Source: Pseudomonas cichorii (GTDB lineage: Bacteria; Pseudomonadota; Gammaproteobacteria; Pseudomonadales; Pseudomonadaceae). From it: a stretch of DNA of 64,000 nucleotides. Below, in pieces: positions 54,181 through 63,369 of the stretch. Both the position numbers and the translations under genes were made by a program. Under the pieces are notes generated by a model that was not told the DNA's origin, did no database searches, and was given only the letters and a program-made list of their open reading frames with translations. The stretch lies in assembly GCF_018343775.1 (NCBI RefSeq), contig NZ_CP074349.1:1788001-1852000 (forward strand), read 5' to 3'. Position 1 is the stretch's first letter. Each line of letters starts with the position of its first letter.

Positions 54181-54933
54181 TCATGGAGCGGGAGCTGTTG
54201 TGTACCGATCGATGATCCGCTGGATCTCTCCCGAGGCCTTCATGCGCGCCAGGGTGTCGAGGATTTCCTGCGCGGGGATGTCCGGGTCATTGCGCACGAT
54301 GCAGCCGGTTTCCTGTTCGCTGATCCTTGAAACGGTCTTGAGGCGTTTGTGGTCGGGCAGGTCGCGGTTGATCCAGTCCATGACCAGTTGGCTGGCAATC
54401 GCGTAGTGATAGCGACCGGCGATGAGTTTGCGCAATGCATGTTCCTGGCTGCGTGCGTCTTCGCGAACCAGTTTGTGGTTGGCGAACAGATGATCCATGG
54501 TCGGGTAGCTGTACCCCAGCACGGTACCGATGGTTTCGTGATCGAACTGATTGGGGTAAGGGCCTGCCGCGGTTTCGGCTGATGCGATCAGCAGGTCGCG
54601 CTGATACATGAACGGCAGGCTCCACAGATAATCCCCCGACAGCTCCGGCACCCAGGCCTTGGCGGTGTAGCAGCGCACATCCACTTCGCCGTGCTCCAGC
54701 GCTGGCTGAACGCGCAGACGTGGCAGCACGTGGTACTCGGCGGTTCGGCCTAACTGATGCGTCAGGCTCTGCATGATGTCGAACAGGATGCCGGAAGTGG
54801 GCTGGTGGTTTTCGATACGGATCAAGGGCATCGACCAGCTTTCGGCCACGGAAAAACGCAGCGTGGGGTCGGCGGCGCTGATCAATGGGCTGAACAGAAA
54901 TGAAATGCACAACAGAATCGGGTTTCGACGCAT
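54181..54933 (-). CDS. Periplasmic solute-binding-like protein (SBP family 3)
   Basis: 250 residues with a signal peptide (MRRNPILLCISFLFSPLISA). Family 3 features include PTSGILFDIMQSLTHQLGR, the LPRLRVQPALEHGEVDVRC block and GTVLGYSYPT. No permease or ATPase gene adjoins it, so it may serve a distant transporter or a sensor. ATG 54933 chosen; a GTG at 54957 is in frame. The next 200 bases upstream contain nothing recognisable. Confidence 0.78.
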   Translation of the reverse strand: MRRNPILLCISFLFSPLISAADPTLRFSVAESWSMPLIRIENHQPTSGILFDIMQSLTHQLGRTAEYHVLPRLRVQPALEHGEVDVRCYTAKAWVPELSGDYLWSLPFMYQRDLLIASAETAAGPYPNQFDHETIGTVLGYSYPTMDHLFANHKLVREDARSQEHALRKLIAGRYHYAIASQLVMDWINRDLPDHKRLKTVSRISEQETGCIVRNDPDIPAQEILDTLARMKASGEIQRIIDRYTTAPAP

Positions 54934-55168
54934 GGGGGGCCCCAGCCACAGCCGCACTATGCGGCTTTTAAAAGACCGTATACAGAGTACCCTTGCACTT
55001 CATTCGTTCAGCTCGTGGTTGTGCATCCGCTAGTGAAATCCATGACTATCCTGACGGCTCTGAGGGAATGTAGCCGCGTTTTGCGGATAACGCTCTTAAC
55101 AGGCGTTTTTACATGCTATGTCTACTCCTTCCCCCGGTGTGTCCATGTCCTGGAGCCCGGTCTGAACC

Positions 55169-56326
55169 TCAACCCAGCGCCTTGACCCGCATCGTTCTCC
55201 TGAGCATCGGTAATGTGAACAACACCAGCAGCACAGCCGCCGCCGACAGTGCCAGGGGCAGGCCGTGAGCACTGGTGGTCATCGCTGCGCCGCTGACCAG
55301 TGGTCCAAGCAGGCTGCCTACCCCCCACAAAAAGCCGGCGCTGGCATTCGCTGTGACCAGATCCTGACCTTTGAAGCCTTCGCCGATCAGAATGATTGCC
55401 AAGGTGTAAACCCCGCCTGCAACGGCCCCGAGTACGATCAGGCTTGGCCAGAGTAGCAAGGGATGGTTCATCAGCCATGGCAGGCACGCCCCGATGGTCA
55501 GAGACAGAACTCCGCACCCCAGATAGACCAGAGGCCGGGCAATTTTGTCTGATAGCCAGCCCAGCGGAAACTGCAGAGCGGCATCGCCGAGCAGTATTAC
55601 CGTCACCATCAGTGCTGCGAGTTTGATGGTGTAACCGTGTTCGGCGGCATAAACCGGAAACATCGACAGGATCACGCTATCGAAGAACGAGAAGAAGATG
55701 ATGCCCATGCAGAGCGCCGGTGCAACTTGAATGAAGCCCAGCACCGAGAAGGTCTTGCTTTCCGAGTGTCCGTGCCAGATCACTTGTCGGGGCAAGGTGA
55801 AGCTGATCGTCCCCAGTGCCAGAATATTCCCGAGCACCACCACACCGATTACCTGTAGTCCTGCGGTGCCAAACATGGCCACCATGCCTGGTCCCATCAC
55901 CTGAAAGATCGTGAAGCAGGTGGTGTAGATCGCAACGATCCTTCCTCGATGGGAGTCCTCGGCGATTTCATTGACCCAGGATTCTCCGATAATGATGATG
56001 AGCCCTGCGGCCACGCCCATCACCAGCCTGGCCAGAGCCAGGCCGTAGAGCGTCGATGCGAATACCTCGATGGCTGCAACGCTGAGGGCCGATAGCGCGA
56101 AGCACCCCATATAGATGTGTCTTCGGCTCAAGCGCTGGCTGACCCAGTCCACCATAAAGGCCGACAATATGATGCCGGCCGCTGGCAGTGCAGACATCAC
56201 ACCGATATGAACGCTCGAAGCCTGTGCCTGATAAAGGCGCAGTGCAACCACTGGCACGGTCGAACCGATAGTCAGGCCGACGATGGAAACTCCCAGTATC
56301 AGAGCCGCCAACAGTACTTTATTCAT
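55169..56326 (-). CDS. MFS transporter
   Basis: 385 residues, twelve predicted membrane segments. LARLVMGVAAGLIIIIGESW and LGWLSDKIARP carry the usual MFS loop features. It resembles the YcaD/small efflux subgroup of the major facilitator family. It starts 39 bases after the stop of the LysRS-ALDH fusion gene on the same strand, so the two are probably co-transcribed and the transporter may export the product or a toxic intermediate. Confidence 0.87.
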   Translation of the reverse strand: MNKVLLAALILGVSIVGLTIGSTVPVVALRLYQAQASSVHIGVMSALPAAGIILSAFMVDWVSQRLSRRHIYMGCFALSALSVAAIEVFASTLYGLALARLVMGVAAGLIIIIGESWVNEIAEDSHRGRIVAIYTTCFTIFQVMGPGMVAMFGTAGLQVIGVVVLGNILALGTISFTLPRQVIWHGHSESKTFSVLGFIQVAPALCMGIIFFSFFDSVILSMFPVYAAEHGYTIKLAALMVTVILLGDAALQFPLGWLSDKIARPLVYLGCGVLSLTIGACLPWLMNHPLLLWPSLIVLGAVAGGVYTLAIILIGEGFKGQDLVTANASAGFLWGVGSLLGPLVSGAAMTTSAHGLPLALSAAAVLLVLFTLPMLRRTMRVKALG

Positions 56327-56365
56327 CAGTCATACCCCGGGCCTGCTGTCGTCCAGACAACCCAT

Positions 56366-59281
56366 TCATGCTCCAGCCGCCACAAGATGTTCGTGGATGT
56401 CACGTTGCGGTAACGTCGGTTTGGCAATCCGGACACCGTTCACGTAGAGGCAGGACGCCGCAACCCCGTGACCGCCGTAGGGGTTATAGCCTTTCTCCAC
56501 CACATGCAGGTCGGTGTTTTTGAGTACGGTTTGCGTATCATGTTTTCCGCGTGCAACCAGCTCATCGATATAGTGGCTGCTGCCAAACAGTGACACGTAC
56601 ATTGAATTGGGCGAATAGAGCGGGTGTTCGAAGTAGCTCGCCAGTTCTGCGTCTTCGTCATAAGGTTGAACGAAGAATACCGGGGCAAAGAACTCTTTGT
56701 AATTGCCTCCCAGAGACAACGGTCGTTCAAACACGGTAGGACGTATCAATCCACTGATCGGGTTGATTTCACCTCCGTATGTGCAGTGCTCCCGATACTC
56801 CTTGAACATCTTTACCACTTTCAGGGTGTGATCAGGATCGCTGTTAGGTCCCACAATATTCTCTTTGCAGGCGTAATCCCCCACATGTCCCTCGCATTTG
56901 GACAACTCTTCACGCAAGCGATGAATGAATTCGGCATGGATATCTCGGTGTACCAGAATGCTGTTGGGACCTGCGCAATCCTGCCCCTGATTGTAAAGCA
57001 CCACTCGCAGGGCACTTTCGATGGCGGTGTCGATCGAGGCATCGGCAGCCACTACCAGTGGGTTATGGCCCGCTCCGTTGAGAATGAACAAGGTGCGCTT
57101 GAGGTAAGACTTGCGCACCTTGGTCGCGTTTTCCGGTGTGCCGGTAAAGATCACCGCATCAGAGATAGCCGCAGTCTGGCTGACGAATGTCTCTTTATCT
57201 GCGAAAGAGATGTTCAGGTTCGGGAAAAAGCGCGCCAACTGCAGGGGTTCCAACAACTTTTTATAGTGCGAGTGCATGGCGGTAGGCGGTCGAAGCCAGG
57301 CTTCATCAGCCATCAATGAAGGAACGATGCCAAAGCATGTCGTTGCATAGATCGGTTGGTTGAGTGGCAGATAACTTGTGACGCAATGCACCTTGCGCTC
57401 AAAGAACGGGCTATTGAGTTCCAGGTTCTCCAGAAGCTCGACACAACGTTCGATTTCATCCACCGCTACGTTGTAGCACTCGAACCCTGAAAGGCTCTCG
57501 GCAATCGCTTCTTTATTGTCTCGAAGATGCTGTGCAAAGGCTGCAGCACGTGCCTTGACTTCCAGAAAATCGATGGCCTCCAGAACTCGTCCGCTGCCTG
57601 ATGCAGGCACAAGAAGGGCCGAGCGCTGGATGTCATGCGACTCGGTAATGGCTTGATTGACTTGCGTACTCATGGTTTCACTCTCCCTGTGATTAATTGC
57701 CTGTTCGATCCGTGATTCGAGTTCCATACAAAAAGCCTGCACGCCCATGCGAGTGATGTATTCCTCCAGCCGTGGTCCGCTTTCCTCACCGAACAGGCAG
57801 GCATAGAGCATCCGATAAGCCATGTCGTGACTGGGGGCGCCAACCTGATCAAAGAGGTGTGTAAGGGGTGTATCCGCCATGGATTTGTGATGCAGTGACA
57901 GTTGTTTGAATTGTTCTGACAGTCGATACAGGAGTGATTCGGCGTACTCATTGATCAGGCGTGGCTTGAAGCGCGGGGCAATCCGTTCCTGATAGTAGGT
58001 AAACGCTTTCTGTATAACGTGGGTGAAGGTTTCATCCGCGAGAATGTCCTGCCGGATTTTTTCGTGCTTGAGCAGGTAATGGTAAGCCGCGTCAATATCA
58101 CCGGGATGGCAGGCGGTCAGGATGTTCAGTATCCGCTGGTAGGTGGAGAGACGTTTGCGATGAGTCGGTTGGCGGTGGAAATAAGCAACCGGGTTGTCAT
58201 TGTCTCCTGCTACCAGTCGTGCATGGTCGGCACAGTAATTGTCATACGCTTTGATCGACACCTGTGGGTGAAAACGGGTCGTGCGGTAAGGGTTGCTGAA
58301 CATGAAATGCTGCAACGCTTCTTCAGGCATGTACTTGCTGACTTGTTCCAGCGAGAAACCGTTGCCTTTGCTTTTGGATATTTTCTTGCCGGCAATATCG
58401 GTAAAGAGCCCGTACTTCATCAGGATCGGAGCTTGTACTTCCAGAACTGCGCAGATATCACGCACGGTATTCGCGGAGTCCGTCAGGTCCTCGCCATGCA
58501 TTTCAAAAGAGATATTGCGGTGAATCAGGCGCATTGCCCAATCGGCTTTCCATTGTAATTTGCAGTGTCCGTCCAATACCGACGTGGTGATATCTTCGCC
58601 AATTGGCTCATCGGTGTAGTATTCCTGAGAGGTAATACTGTACTCCTCGCCGGGTCTATTGATCAGCAGATCCGGGGGAATCCGGTACGTTATCTCTCCT
58701 CGCTGAAGATCCACGTTCCGGACGACCAGATGCTCAATGATCCGCCCGGAAAATCGCGACATGGGCATGAACATGCTGTAGCTCTTTCTGCGGGTGATCC
58801 CCAGACGTGATGCCACCACCTGATTGATCGACTCCATTCGAGCGAGAAACTGTCGAATGGTCGAGTTGTAGTAGCCGGACCGATAAAGGGTACTGTTTTC
58901 TAACAGTTGATAATCCAGCCCATAGGGGGCCAGTGCATGATCAAGTCGGGCGTTGATACCTGCCGACAGACTTCTCGCGTTCTCGAACGGGTCGGGAATA
59001 TCGCACAATGGCAATCCCAGGCAGCTCTGTAGAGCCTGTGGCTGAGCAAAGGTCGCAGGCACTTTCCTCAGGGCGTCCATATCGTCGGAAATAATAAGAA
59101 GCCGGGTTTCCTTGCCGGAGATTCGTTCAAAGGCTGTTCTGACGATGCTGACGCGCAGCACCTCACACAAGGTTCCGATATGCGGCAGTCCGGAGGGGCC
59201 AAACCCCGCGCCGAAGGCAACGGTTTCGTTGTTATCGGCAGTTCTTTCCTGAATTTGTCGAGCAAGACTTTTCCACCACAT
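56366..59281 (-). CDS. Fusion of class I lysyl-tRNA synthetase and aldehyde-dehydrogenase-fold domain
   Basis: 971 residues in one frame. Residues 1-530 are a class I (LysK-type) lysyl-tRNA synthetase: HIGT at 34-37 in PSGLPHIGTLCE and KISKS at 300-304 in GKKISKSKGNG, then an all-helical C-terminal part. Residues 540-971 are an aldehyde dehydrogenase fold: VIFTGTPENA, GQDCAG with C769 as the nucleophile, NYKEFFAPVFF and YGGHGVAAS near the end. The usual general-base Glu (LELGG) is replaced by N735 in LNGAGHNP. M537 begins at a good ribosome site (AGGGAGAG), so a separate ALDH may also be made. Pseudomonas normally uses class II LysRS, so this is an accessory enzyme. Confidence 0.85.
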   Translation of the reverse strand: MWWKSLARQIQERTADNNETVAFGAGFGPSGLPHIGTLCEVLRVSIVRTAFERISGKETRLLIISDDMDALRKVPATFAQPQALQSCLGLPLCDIPDPFENARSLSAGINARLDHALAPYGLDYQLLENSTLYRSGYYNSTIRQFLARMESINQVVASRLGITRRKSYSMFMPMSRFSGRIIEHLVVRNVDLQRGEITYRIPPDLLINRPGEEYSITSQEYYTDEPIGEDITTSVLDGHCKLQWKADWAMRLIHRNISFEMHGEDLTDSANTVRDICAVLEVQAPILMKYGLFTDIAGKKISKSKGNGFSLEQVSKYMPEEALQHFMFSNPYRTTRFHPQVSIKAYDNYCADHARLVAGDNDNPVAYFHRQPTHRKRLSTYQRILNILTACHPGDIDAAYHYLLKHEKIRQDILADETFTHVIQKAFTYYQERIAPRFKPRLINEYAESLLYRLSEQFKQLSLHHKSMADTPLTHLFDQVGAPSHDMAYRMLYACLFGEESGPRLEEYITRMGVQAFCMELESRIEQAINHRESETMSTQVNQAITESHDIQRSALLVPASGSGRVLEAIDFLEVKARAAAFAQHLRDNKEAIAESLSGFECYNVAVDEIERCVELLENLELNSPFFERKVHCVTSYLPLNQPIYATTCFGIVPSLMADEAWLRPPTAMHSHYKKLLEPLQLARFFPNLNISFADKETFVSQTAAISDAVIFTGTPENATKVRKSYLKRTLFILNGAGHNPLVVAADASIDTAIESALRVVLYNQGQDCAGPNSILVHRDIHAEFIHRLREELSKCEGHVGDYACKENIVGPNSDPDHTLKVVKMFKEYREHCTYGGEINPISGLIRPTVFERPLSLGGNYKEFFAPVFFVQPYDEDAELASYFEHPLYSPNSMYVSLFGSSHYIDELVARGKHDTQTVLKNTDLHVVEKGYNPYGGHGVAASCLYVNGVRIAKPTLPQRDIHEHLVAAGA

Positions 59282-59994
59282 GCAATGAACTTCCTGTTTG
59301 ATGCAATTAACCGTCCCCCGCAGGACGTGATGTAAAAAGCGATGAAGTCATCGCTGATAGGCACGGCAAAGCCCTGAGTCGCTATCGGAAGGTTGTAAGA
59401 CCCGAATGGCGAGTGGGTGTTTTTCAGAGGGGAGGCGAGAAGGTAAAGGCAAAAAGAATGCAGCGACGACTGTTCGTAACCTGGCCATCCAGCCAGGCCA
59501 TGTCCTTGTGGGCGTGCATCAGATATAACGACGGGTTCACTATGGAAAGCGACATGAGAGATATCAATAGTCAGATAATTGCCCATACGTCTATGCCATA
59601 TGGGCAGTATTCAATTACAGGCAGATAACCGTAAACCTGAACAACCTGTTGTCTGCCAACCCTTGTAAAATGCAGCGTCCTGATCTGGTATTGATGCTTA
59701 TCGTGAGTGCTCTCTTCTTGAGGGCTTACGATAAGTTGTCCGAGCTTACGCCAGCCTTTTATTGAAATTCAATCCCTGCACGCCAGGAAACTTTCAACCA
59801 GTGACTAATTCATCTTGCCCCCCCTTGTGAGCGCGTTCTTTATTCGTCTCTGCATCACGCGCAAGGCAGGTGCGCGTTTTCAGACCTGGGTGAGAAACGC
59901 CGTACGAGCCAGATAACCCATGAGACCAGATGCAATTTTGCTCTTGCTCCGCTAGCATTAGCGGTCTTCCGCTTCCCAGTTGCGACGGTTTTCA
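59282..59994. other. Noncoding region between LysRS-ALDH fusion and dnaX
   Basis: About 710 bases. It should hold the divergent promoters of the fusion gene and dnaX. A long imperfect hairpin, CTTATCGT (59698-59705) to ACGATAAG (59729-59736), is the only structure noticed. The small open frames here have no family resemblance. I found no repeat of the ffs 3' end that would mark an integration site. Confidence 0.5.
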
Positions 59995-62118
59995 ATGAGT
60001 TATCAGGTTCTTGCACGTAAATGGCGTCCGCGCTCGTTCCGCGAAATGGTCGGCCAGACCCATGTGCTGAAGGCCCTGATCAATGCGCTGGACAGCCAGC
60101 GGCTGCACCATGCCTATCTGTTCACCGGCACCCGTGGCGTCGGCAAGACGACCATTGCGCGGATCATCGCCAAGTGCCTGAACTGTGAAACCGGCATTAC
60201 TTCAACGCCTTGCGGTACCTGTTCGGTCTGTCAGGAAATCGACGAGGGCCGTTTTGTCGACCTGATCGAGATCGACGCCGCCAGCCGGACCAAGGTCGAG
60301 GACACCCGCGAGTTGCTGGATAACGTCCAGTACGCACCGAGCCGCGGGCGCTTCAAGGTCTACCTGATCGACGAAGTGCACATGCTCTCCAGCCACTCGT
60401 TCAATGCGTTGCTCAAGACCCTCGAAGAGCCACCGCCTTACGTCAAGTTCATCCTGGCGACCACCGACCCGCAAAAGCTGCCAGCCACGATTCTGTCGCG
60501 CTGCCTGCAGTTCTCGCTGAAGAACATGACCCCCGAGCGTGTGGTCGAACACTTGAGCCATGTGCTGGGTGTCGAGAATGTGCCGTTCGAGGACGACGCA
60601 CTCTGGCTGTTGGGCCGTGCGGCTGATGGTTCGATGCGTGACGCCATGAGCCTGACCGATCAGGCCATTGCTTTCGGCGAAGGCAAGGTCATGGCCGCCG
60701 ATGTGCGTGCCATGCTGGGCACACTGGACCATGGTCAGGTGTTCGATGTGCTGACGGCCTTGCTGGAAGGCGATGCACGCGGGCTGCTGGAGGCCGTGCG
60801 TCACTTGGCCGAGCAAGGGCCTGACTGGAATGGCGTGCTGTCGGAGATTCTCAACGTCCTGCACCGTGTGGCAATTGCCCAGGCGCTGCCCGAGGGTGTC
60901 GACAACGGTCACGGTGACCGTGATCGCGTACTGGCTCTGGCACAGGCGCTGCCTGCCGAAGATGTACAGTTTTATTACCAGATGGGCCTGATTGGACGTC
61001 GCGATCTTCCTCTGGCGCCGGACCCGCGCGGCGGCTTTGAAATGGTGCTGCTGCGCATGCTGGCCTTCCGTCCTGCCGAGAGCGCCGATGCGCCGAGACA
61101 GCCGCTAAAGCCAGTGGGGATCAACCAGGCCGCAGTTGATTCCCGACCTCCGGTGGCAGTTGCCACTGCCGTTGCCCCGGTTGCTCCCGTCACGCCCGCT
61201 GCTGCGCCCGCACCGGTTGTCGCGCCTGCGCCTGTCGTTGAAAAGCCTGCGCCCGAGCCCGTGCAGCCGCCTGTTCAAGAGGCTGCGCCGGTCGAAGAAA
61301 TCGATCTGCCATGGATTGAGTCCAAGGCCCCTGTTGCCGAGCCGGTGCCTGAGCCTGTCGCTGAGCCAGAGCCAGAACCCGTGCTTGAAACCGTGGCCGA
61401 GCAGCCCGAGCTGACGCCAATGCCCACGCCCGAGCCGGCCAGCCCGGTGCCGGACGCGCCGCAGGTCCAGCAGCCCGAGCCGGTGGCTGAGCAGCAGGTG
61501 ACACCGGGCATGCTTGAGGCCATTCCGGATTCGGCCTATATGTCGGCCCCCATGGATCGCGACGACGAGCCGCCTGCGGATGACGACTATGTAGAGCCGG
61601 ATATCGACATCGATCCTGCTTCCTATAGCTATCTCGATGAGCTGGCCCACGAAAGTGTCACCGAAGCCGAGGCATCGGAGCCCGAGCCAGAACCCGCTGC
61701 GATGCCGGCCACGGGCCTTGCGCTGCAATGGCTGGAAATGTTCCCGCAGTTGCCCATTTCGGGCATGACAGGCAGCATCGCCGCCAACTGCACACTGATC
61801 AAGGCCGAAGGCGATAACTGGCTGCTGCACCTGGACCCTGCCCACAGCGCCTTGTTCAACTCGACTCAGCAGCGTCGCCTCAATGATGCGTTGAACCAGT
61901 TCCATGGCCGCACGATCAATTTGAGTATCGAGCTGATCAAGCCCGAGCAGGAAACCCCTGCCCAGGCGGCGTCTCGCTTGCGTGCCGAGCGTCAGCGTCA
62001 GGCCGAGGCTTCGATTCATGCCGATCCGTTCATCCAGCAGATGTTGCAACAGTTTGGCGCAGTGATTCGGGAGGATACGATCAAACCCGTGGACGCTCCC
62101 GTAGCGCAGGCTCATTAA
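59995..62118 (+). CDS. dnaX: DNA polymerase III subunits tau and gamma
   Basis: 707 residues; clamp-loader ATPase that loads the beta clamp and, as tau, links polymerase cores. P-loop GTRGVGKTTIARI, a zinc-binding CxxxxxxxxCxxC region (CLNCETGITSTPCGTCSVC), DEVHMLSSHSFNALLKTLEE (DExH and sensor region) and ATTDPQKLPATILSRC. A long P/A/E/V-rich linker (about residues 365-560) precedes the tau C-terminal domain. ATG 59995 chosen to give MSYQVLARKWRP. No obvious programmed frameshift site was noticed. Confidence 0.96.
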   Translation: MSYQVLARKWRPRSFREMVGQTHVLKALINALDSQRLHHAYLFTGTRGVGKTTIARIIAKCLNCETGITSTPCGTCSVCQEIDEGRFVDLIEIDAASRTKVEDTRELLDNVQYAPSRGRFKVYLIDEVHMLSSHSFNALLKTLEEPPPYVKFILATTDPQKLPATILSRCLQFSLKNMTPERVVEHLSHVLGVENVPFEDDALWLLGRAADGSMRDAMSLTDQAIAFGEGKVMAADVRAMLGTLDHGQVFDVLTALLEGDARGLLEAVRHLAEQGPDWNGVLSEILNVLHRVAIAQALPEGVDNGHGDRDRVLALAQALPAEDVQFYYQMGLIGRRDLPLAPDPRGGFEMVLLRMLAFRPAESADAPRQPLKPVGINQAAVDSRPPVAVATAVAPVAPVTPAAAPAPVVAPAPVVEKPAPEPVQPPVQEAAPVEEIDLPWIESKAPVAEPVPEPVAEPEPEPVLETVAEQPELTPMPTPEPASPVPDAPQVQQPEPVAEQQVTPGMLEAIPDSAYMSAPMDRDDEPPADDDYVEPDIDIDPASYSYLDELAHESVTEAEASEPEPEPAAMPATGLALQWLEMFPQLPISGMTGSIAANCTLIKAEGDNWLLHLDPAHSALFNSTQQRRLNDALNQFHGRTINLSIELIKPEQETPAQAASRLRAERQRQAEASIHADPFIQQMLQQFGAVIREDTIKPVDAPVAQAH

Positions 62119-62179
62119 CTGACGGCTCGACGCTTGTGGCGTCGCGCAAACGAACCATCCATTTTCGAGGAGATATCCC

Positions 62180-62506
62180 ATGATGAAAGGTGGCATGGCT
62201 GGCCTGATGAAGCAGGCCCAGCAAATGCAGGAAAAAATGGCCAAGATGCAGGAAGAACTGGCCAACGCGGAAGTGACCGGCCAGTCGGGCGCAGGCCTGG
62301 TGAGCGTGGTGATGACCGGTCGTCATGACGTCAAGCGCATCACTCTGGATGACAGCCTGATGCAGGAAGACAAGGAAGTGCTGGAAGACCTGGTTGCCGC
62401 TGCCGTCAACGACGCCGTGCGCAAGATCGAACAGGCCAGCCAGGAAAAGACCGCCAGCATGACCGCAGGCATGCAACTGCCGCCGGGCATGAAGCTGCCT
62501 TTCTAA
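62180..62506 (+). CDS. ybaB: YbaB/EbfC family nucleoid-associated protein
   Basis: 108 residues, [20 protein letters not shown], with a dimerisation strand [20 protein letters not shown] and a helical C-terminus. A small DNA-binding protein that forms dimers; it regularly lies between dnaX and recR, as here. A strong rho-independent terminator follows. Confidence 0.95.
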   Translation: MMKGGMAGLMKQAQQMQEKMAKMQEELANAEVTGQSGAGLVSVVMTGRHDVKRITLDDSLMQEDKEVLEDLVAAAVNDAVRKIEQASQEKTASMTAGMQLPPGMKLPF

Positions 62507-62528
62507 GGCCTGTTCTCTGCACCGATCA

Positions 62529-62557
62529 ATGCCAGGCCCAGTGCCTGGCATTTTTTT
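62529..62557 (+). terminator. Rho-independent terminator after ybaB
   Basis: ATGCCAGGC-ccagt-GCCTGGCAT followed by a run of T residues: a 9-base perfect stem and T-tail of the classical form, 22 bases after the ybaB stop. recR then needs its own promoter or read-through. Confidence 0.9.
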
Positions 62558-62566
62558 GCCCTGCTT

Positions 62567-62613
62567 TTCGCGAATGAATTCGCTCCTGCCGTGGGAGCGA
62601 ATTCATTCGCGAA
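62567..62613. repeat. REPIN (head-to-head REP pair) upstream of recR
   Basis: Two 20-base REP arms in inverted orientation, TTCGCGAATGAATTCGCTCC and its exact complement, separated by 7 bases (tgccgtg). The perfect symmetry and short spacer define a REPIN, a mobile repeat doublet maintained by RAYT transposases encoded elsewhere in the genome. Confidence 0.85.
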
Positions 62614-62707
62614 GAGGCACGGGACGGCATCTGTGGCAGGTATGGTTGACGCTCATTGCAAGGCGCGGGTATAAACCGCGTCTTGTGTTTTCGTCGGACC
62701 TTTCTCC

Positions 62708-63310
62708 ATGAGCTTCAGCCCCCTGATTCGCCAATTGATCGATGCCTTTCGCGTCCTGCCGGGTGTCGGTCAGAAAACCGCTCAACGCATGGCGCTGCAG
62801 CTGCTGGAGCGGGACCGCAGCGGTGGCTCGCGCCTCGCACTGGCATTGAGCCAGGCCATGGAAGGTGTCGGTCACTGCCGTTCATGCCGTACCCTCACTG
62901 AAGAAGATTTATGCCCGCAATGCGCCGACCCTCGTCGCGACGACACGCTGCTGTGCGTGGTCGAAGGGCCGACGGATGTCTATGCGGTGGAGCAGACGGG
63001 CTATCGCGGGCGTTACTTCGTGCTCAAGGGCCACTTGTCGCCACTCGATGGGCTCGGGCCTGAGGCGATTGGCATTCCGCAATTGCTGGAGCGCATCAAC
63101 GAGCAGGGCACTTTCACTGAGGTCATTCTGGCCACCAACCCGACGGTGGAAGGTGAAGCCACAGCGCATTACATTGCCCAGTTGCTCAACGACAAAGGCC
63201 TGATTGCCTCACGCATCGCCCATGGCGTGCCCTTGGGGGGCGAGCTGGATCTGGTGGATGGCGGGACACTGGCGCATTCGTTTGCAGGGCGTAAGCCGAT
63301 AGCGTTGTGA
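62708..63310 (+). CDS. recR: Recombination mediator RecR
   Basis: 200 residues. Helix-hairpin-helix near [13 protein letters not shown], a four-Cys zinc finger [16 protein letters not shown] and the Toprim domain beginning [17 protein letters not shown]. Acts with RecF and RecO to load RecA at single-strand gaps. Position after dnaX and ybaB is the widely conserved order. Confidence 0.97.
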   Translation: MSFSPLIRQLIDAFRVLPGVGQKTAQRMALQLLERDRSGGSRLALALSQAMEGVGHCRSCRTLTEEDLCPQCADPRRDDTLLCVVEGPTDVYAVEQTGYRGRYFVLKGHLSPLDGLGPEAIGIPQLLERINEQGTFTEVILATNPTVEGEATAHYIAQLLNDKGLIASRIAHGVPLGGELDLVDGGTLAHSFAGRKPIAL

Positions 63311-63315
63311 GGTTT

Positions 63316-63362
63316 TTCGCGAATGAATTCGCTCCCACAGTAGGAGTGAATCCATTCGCGAA
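63316..63362. repeat. REPIN between recR and apt
   Basis: TTCGCGAATGAATTCGCTCC (63316-63335) opposite GGAGTGAATCCATTCGCGAA (63343-63362), with two mismatches between arms and a 7-base spacer. Same REP family as the REPIN 750 bases to the left and the single element at 14851. Confidence 0.82.
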
Positions 63363-63369
63363 CAGGCAA

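Noticed and set aside
59068..59586. 172-codon minus-strand ORF upstream of the LysRS-ALDH gene
   Set aside because: Its 3' part overlaps the fusion gene in another frame, and the rest has no recognisable domain or ribosome site.
59282..59994. Right-hand att copy of the ffs 3' end
   Set aside because: No direct repeat of the sequence around 15760-15800 was found near dnaX, and no integrase gene is present, so site-specific integration is not supported.
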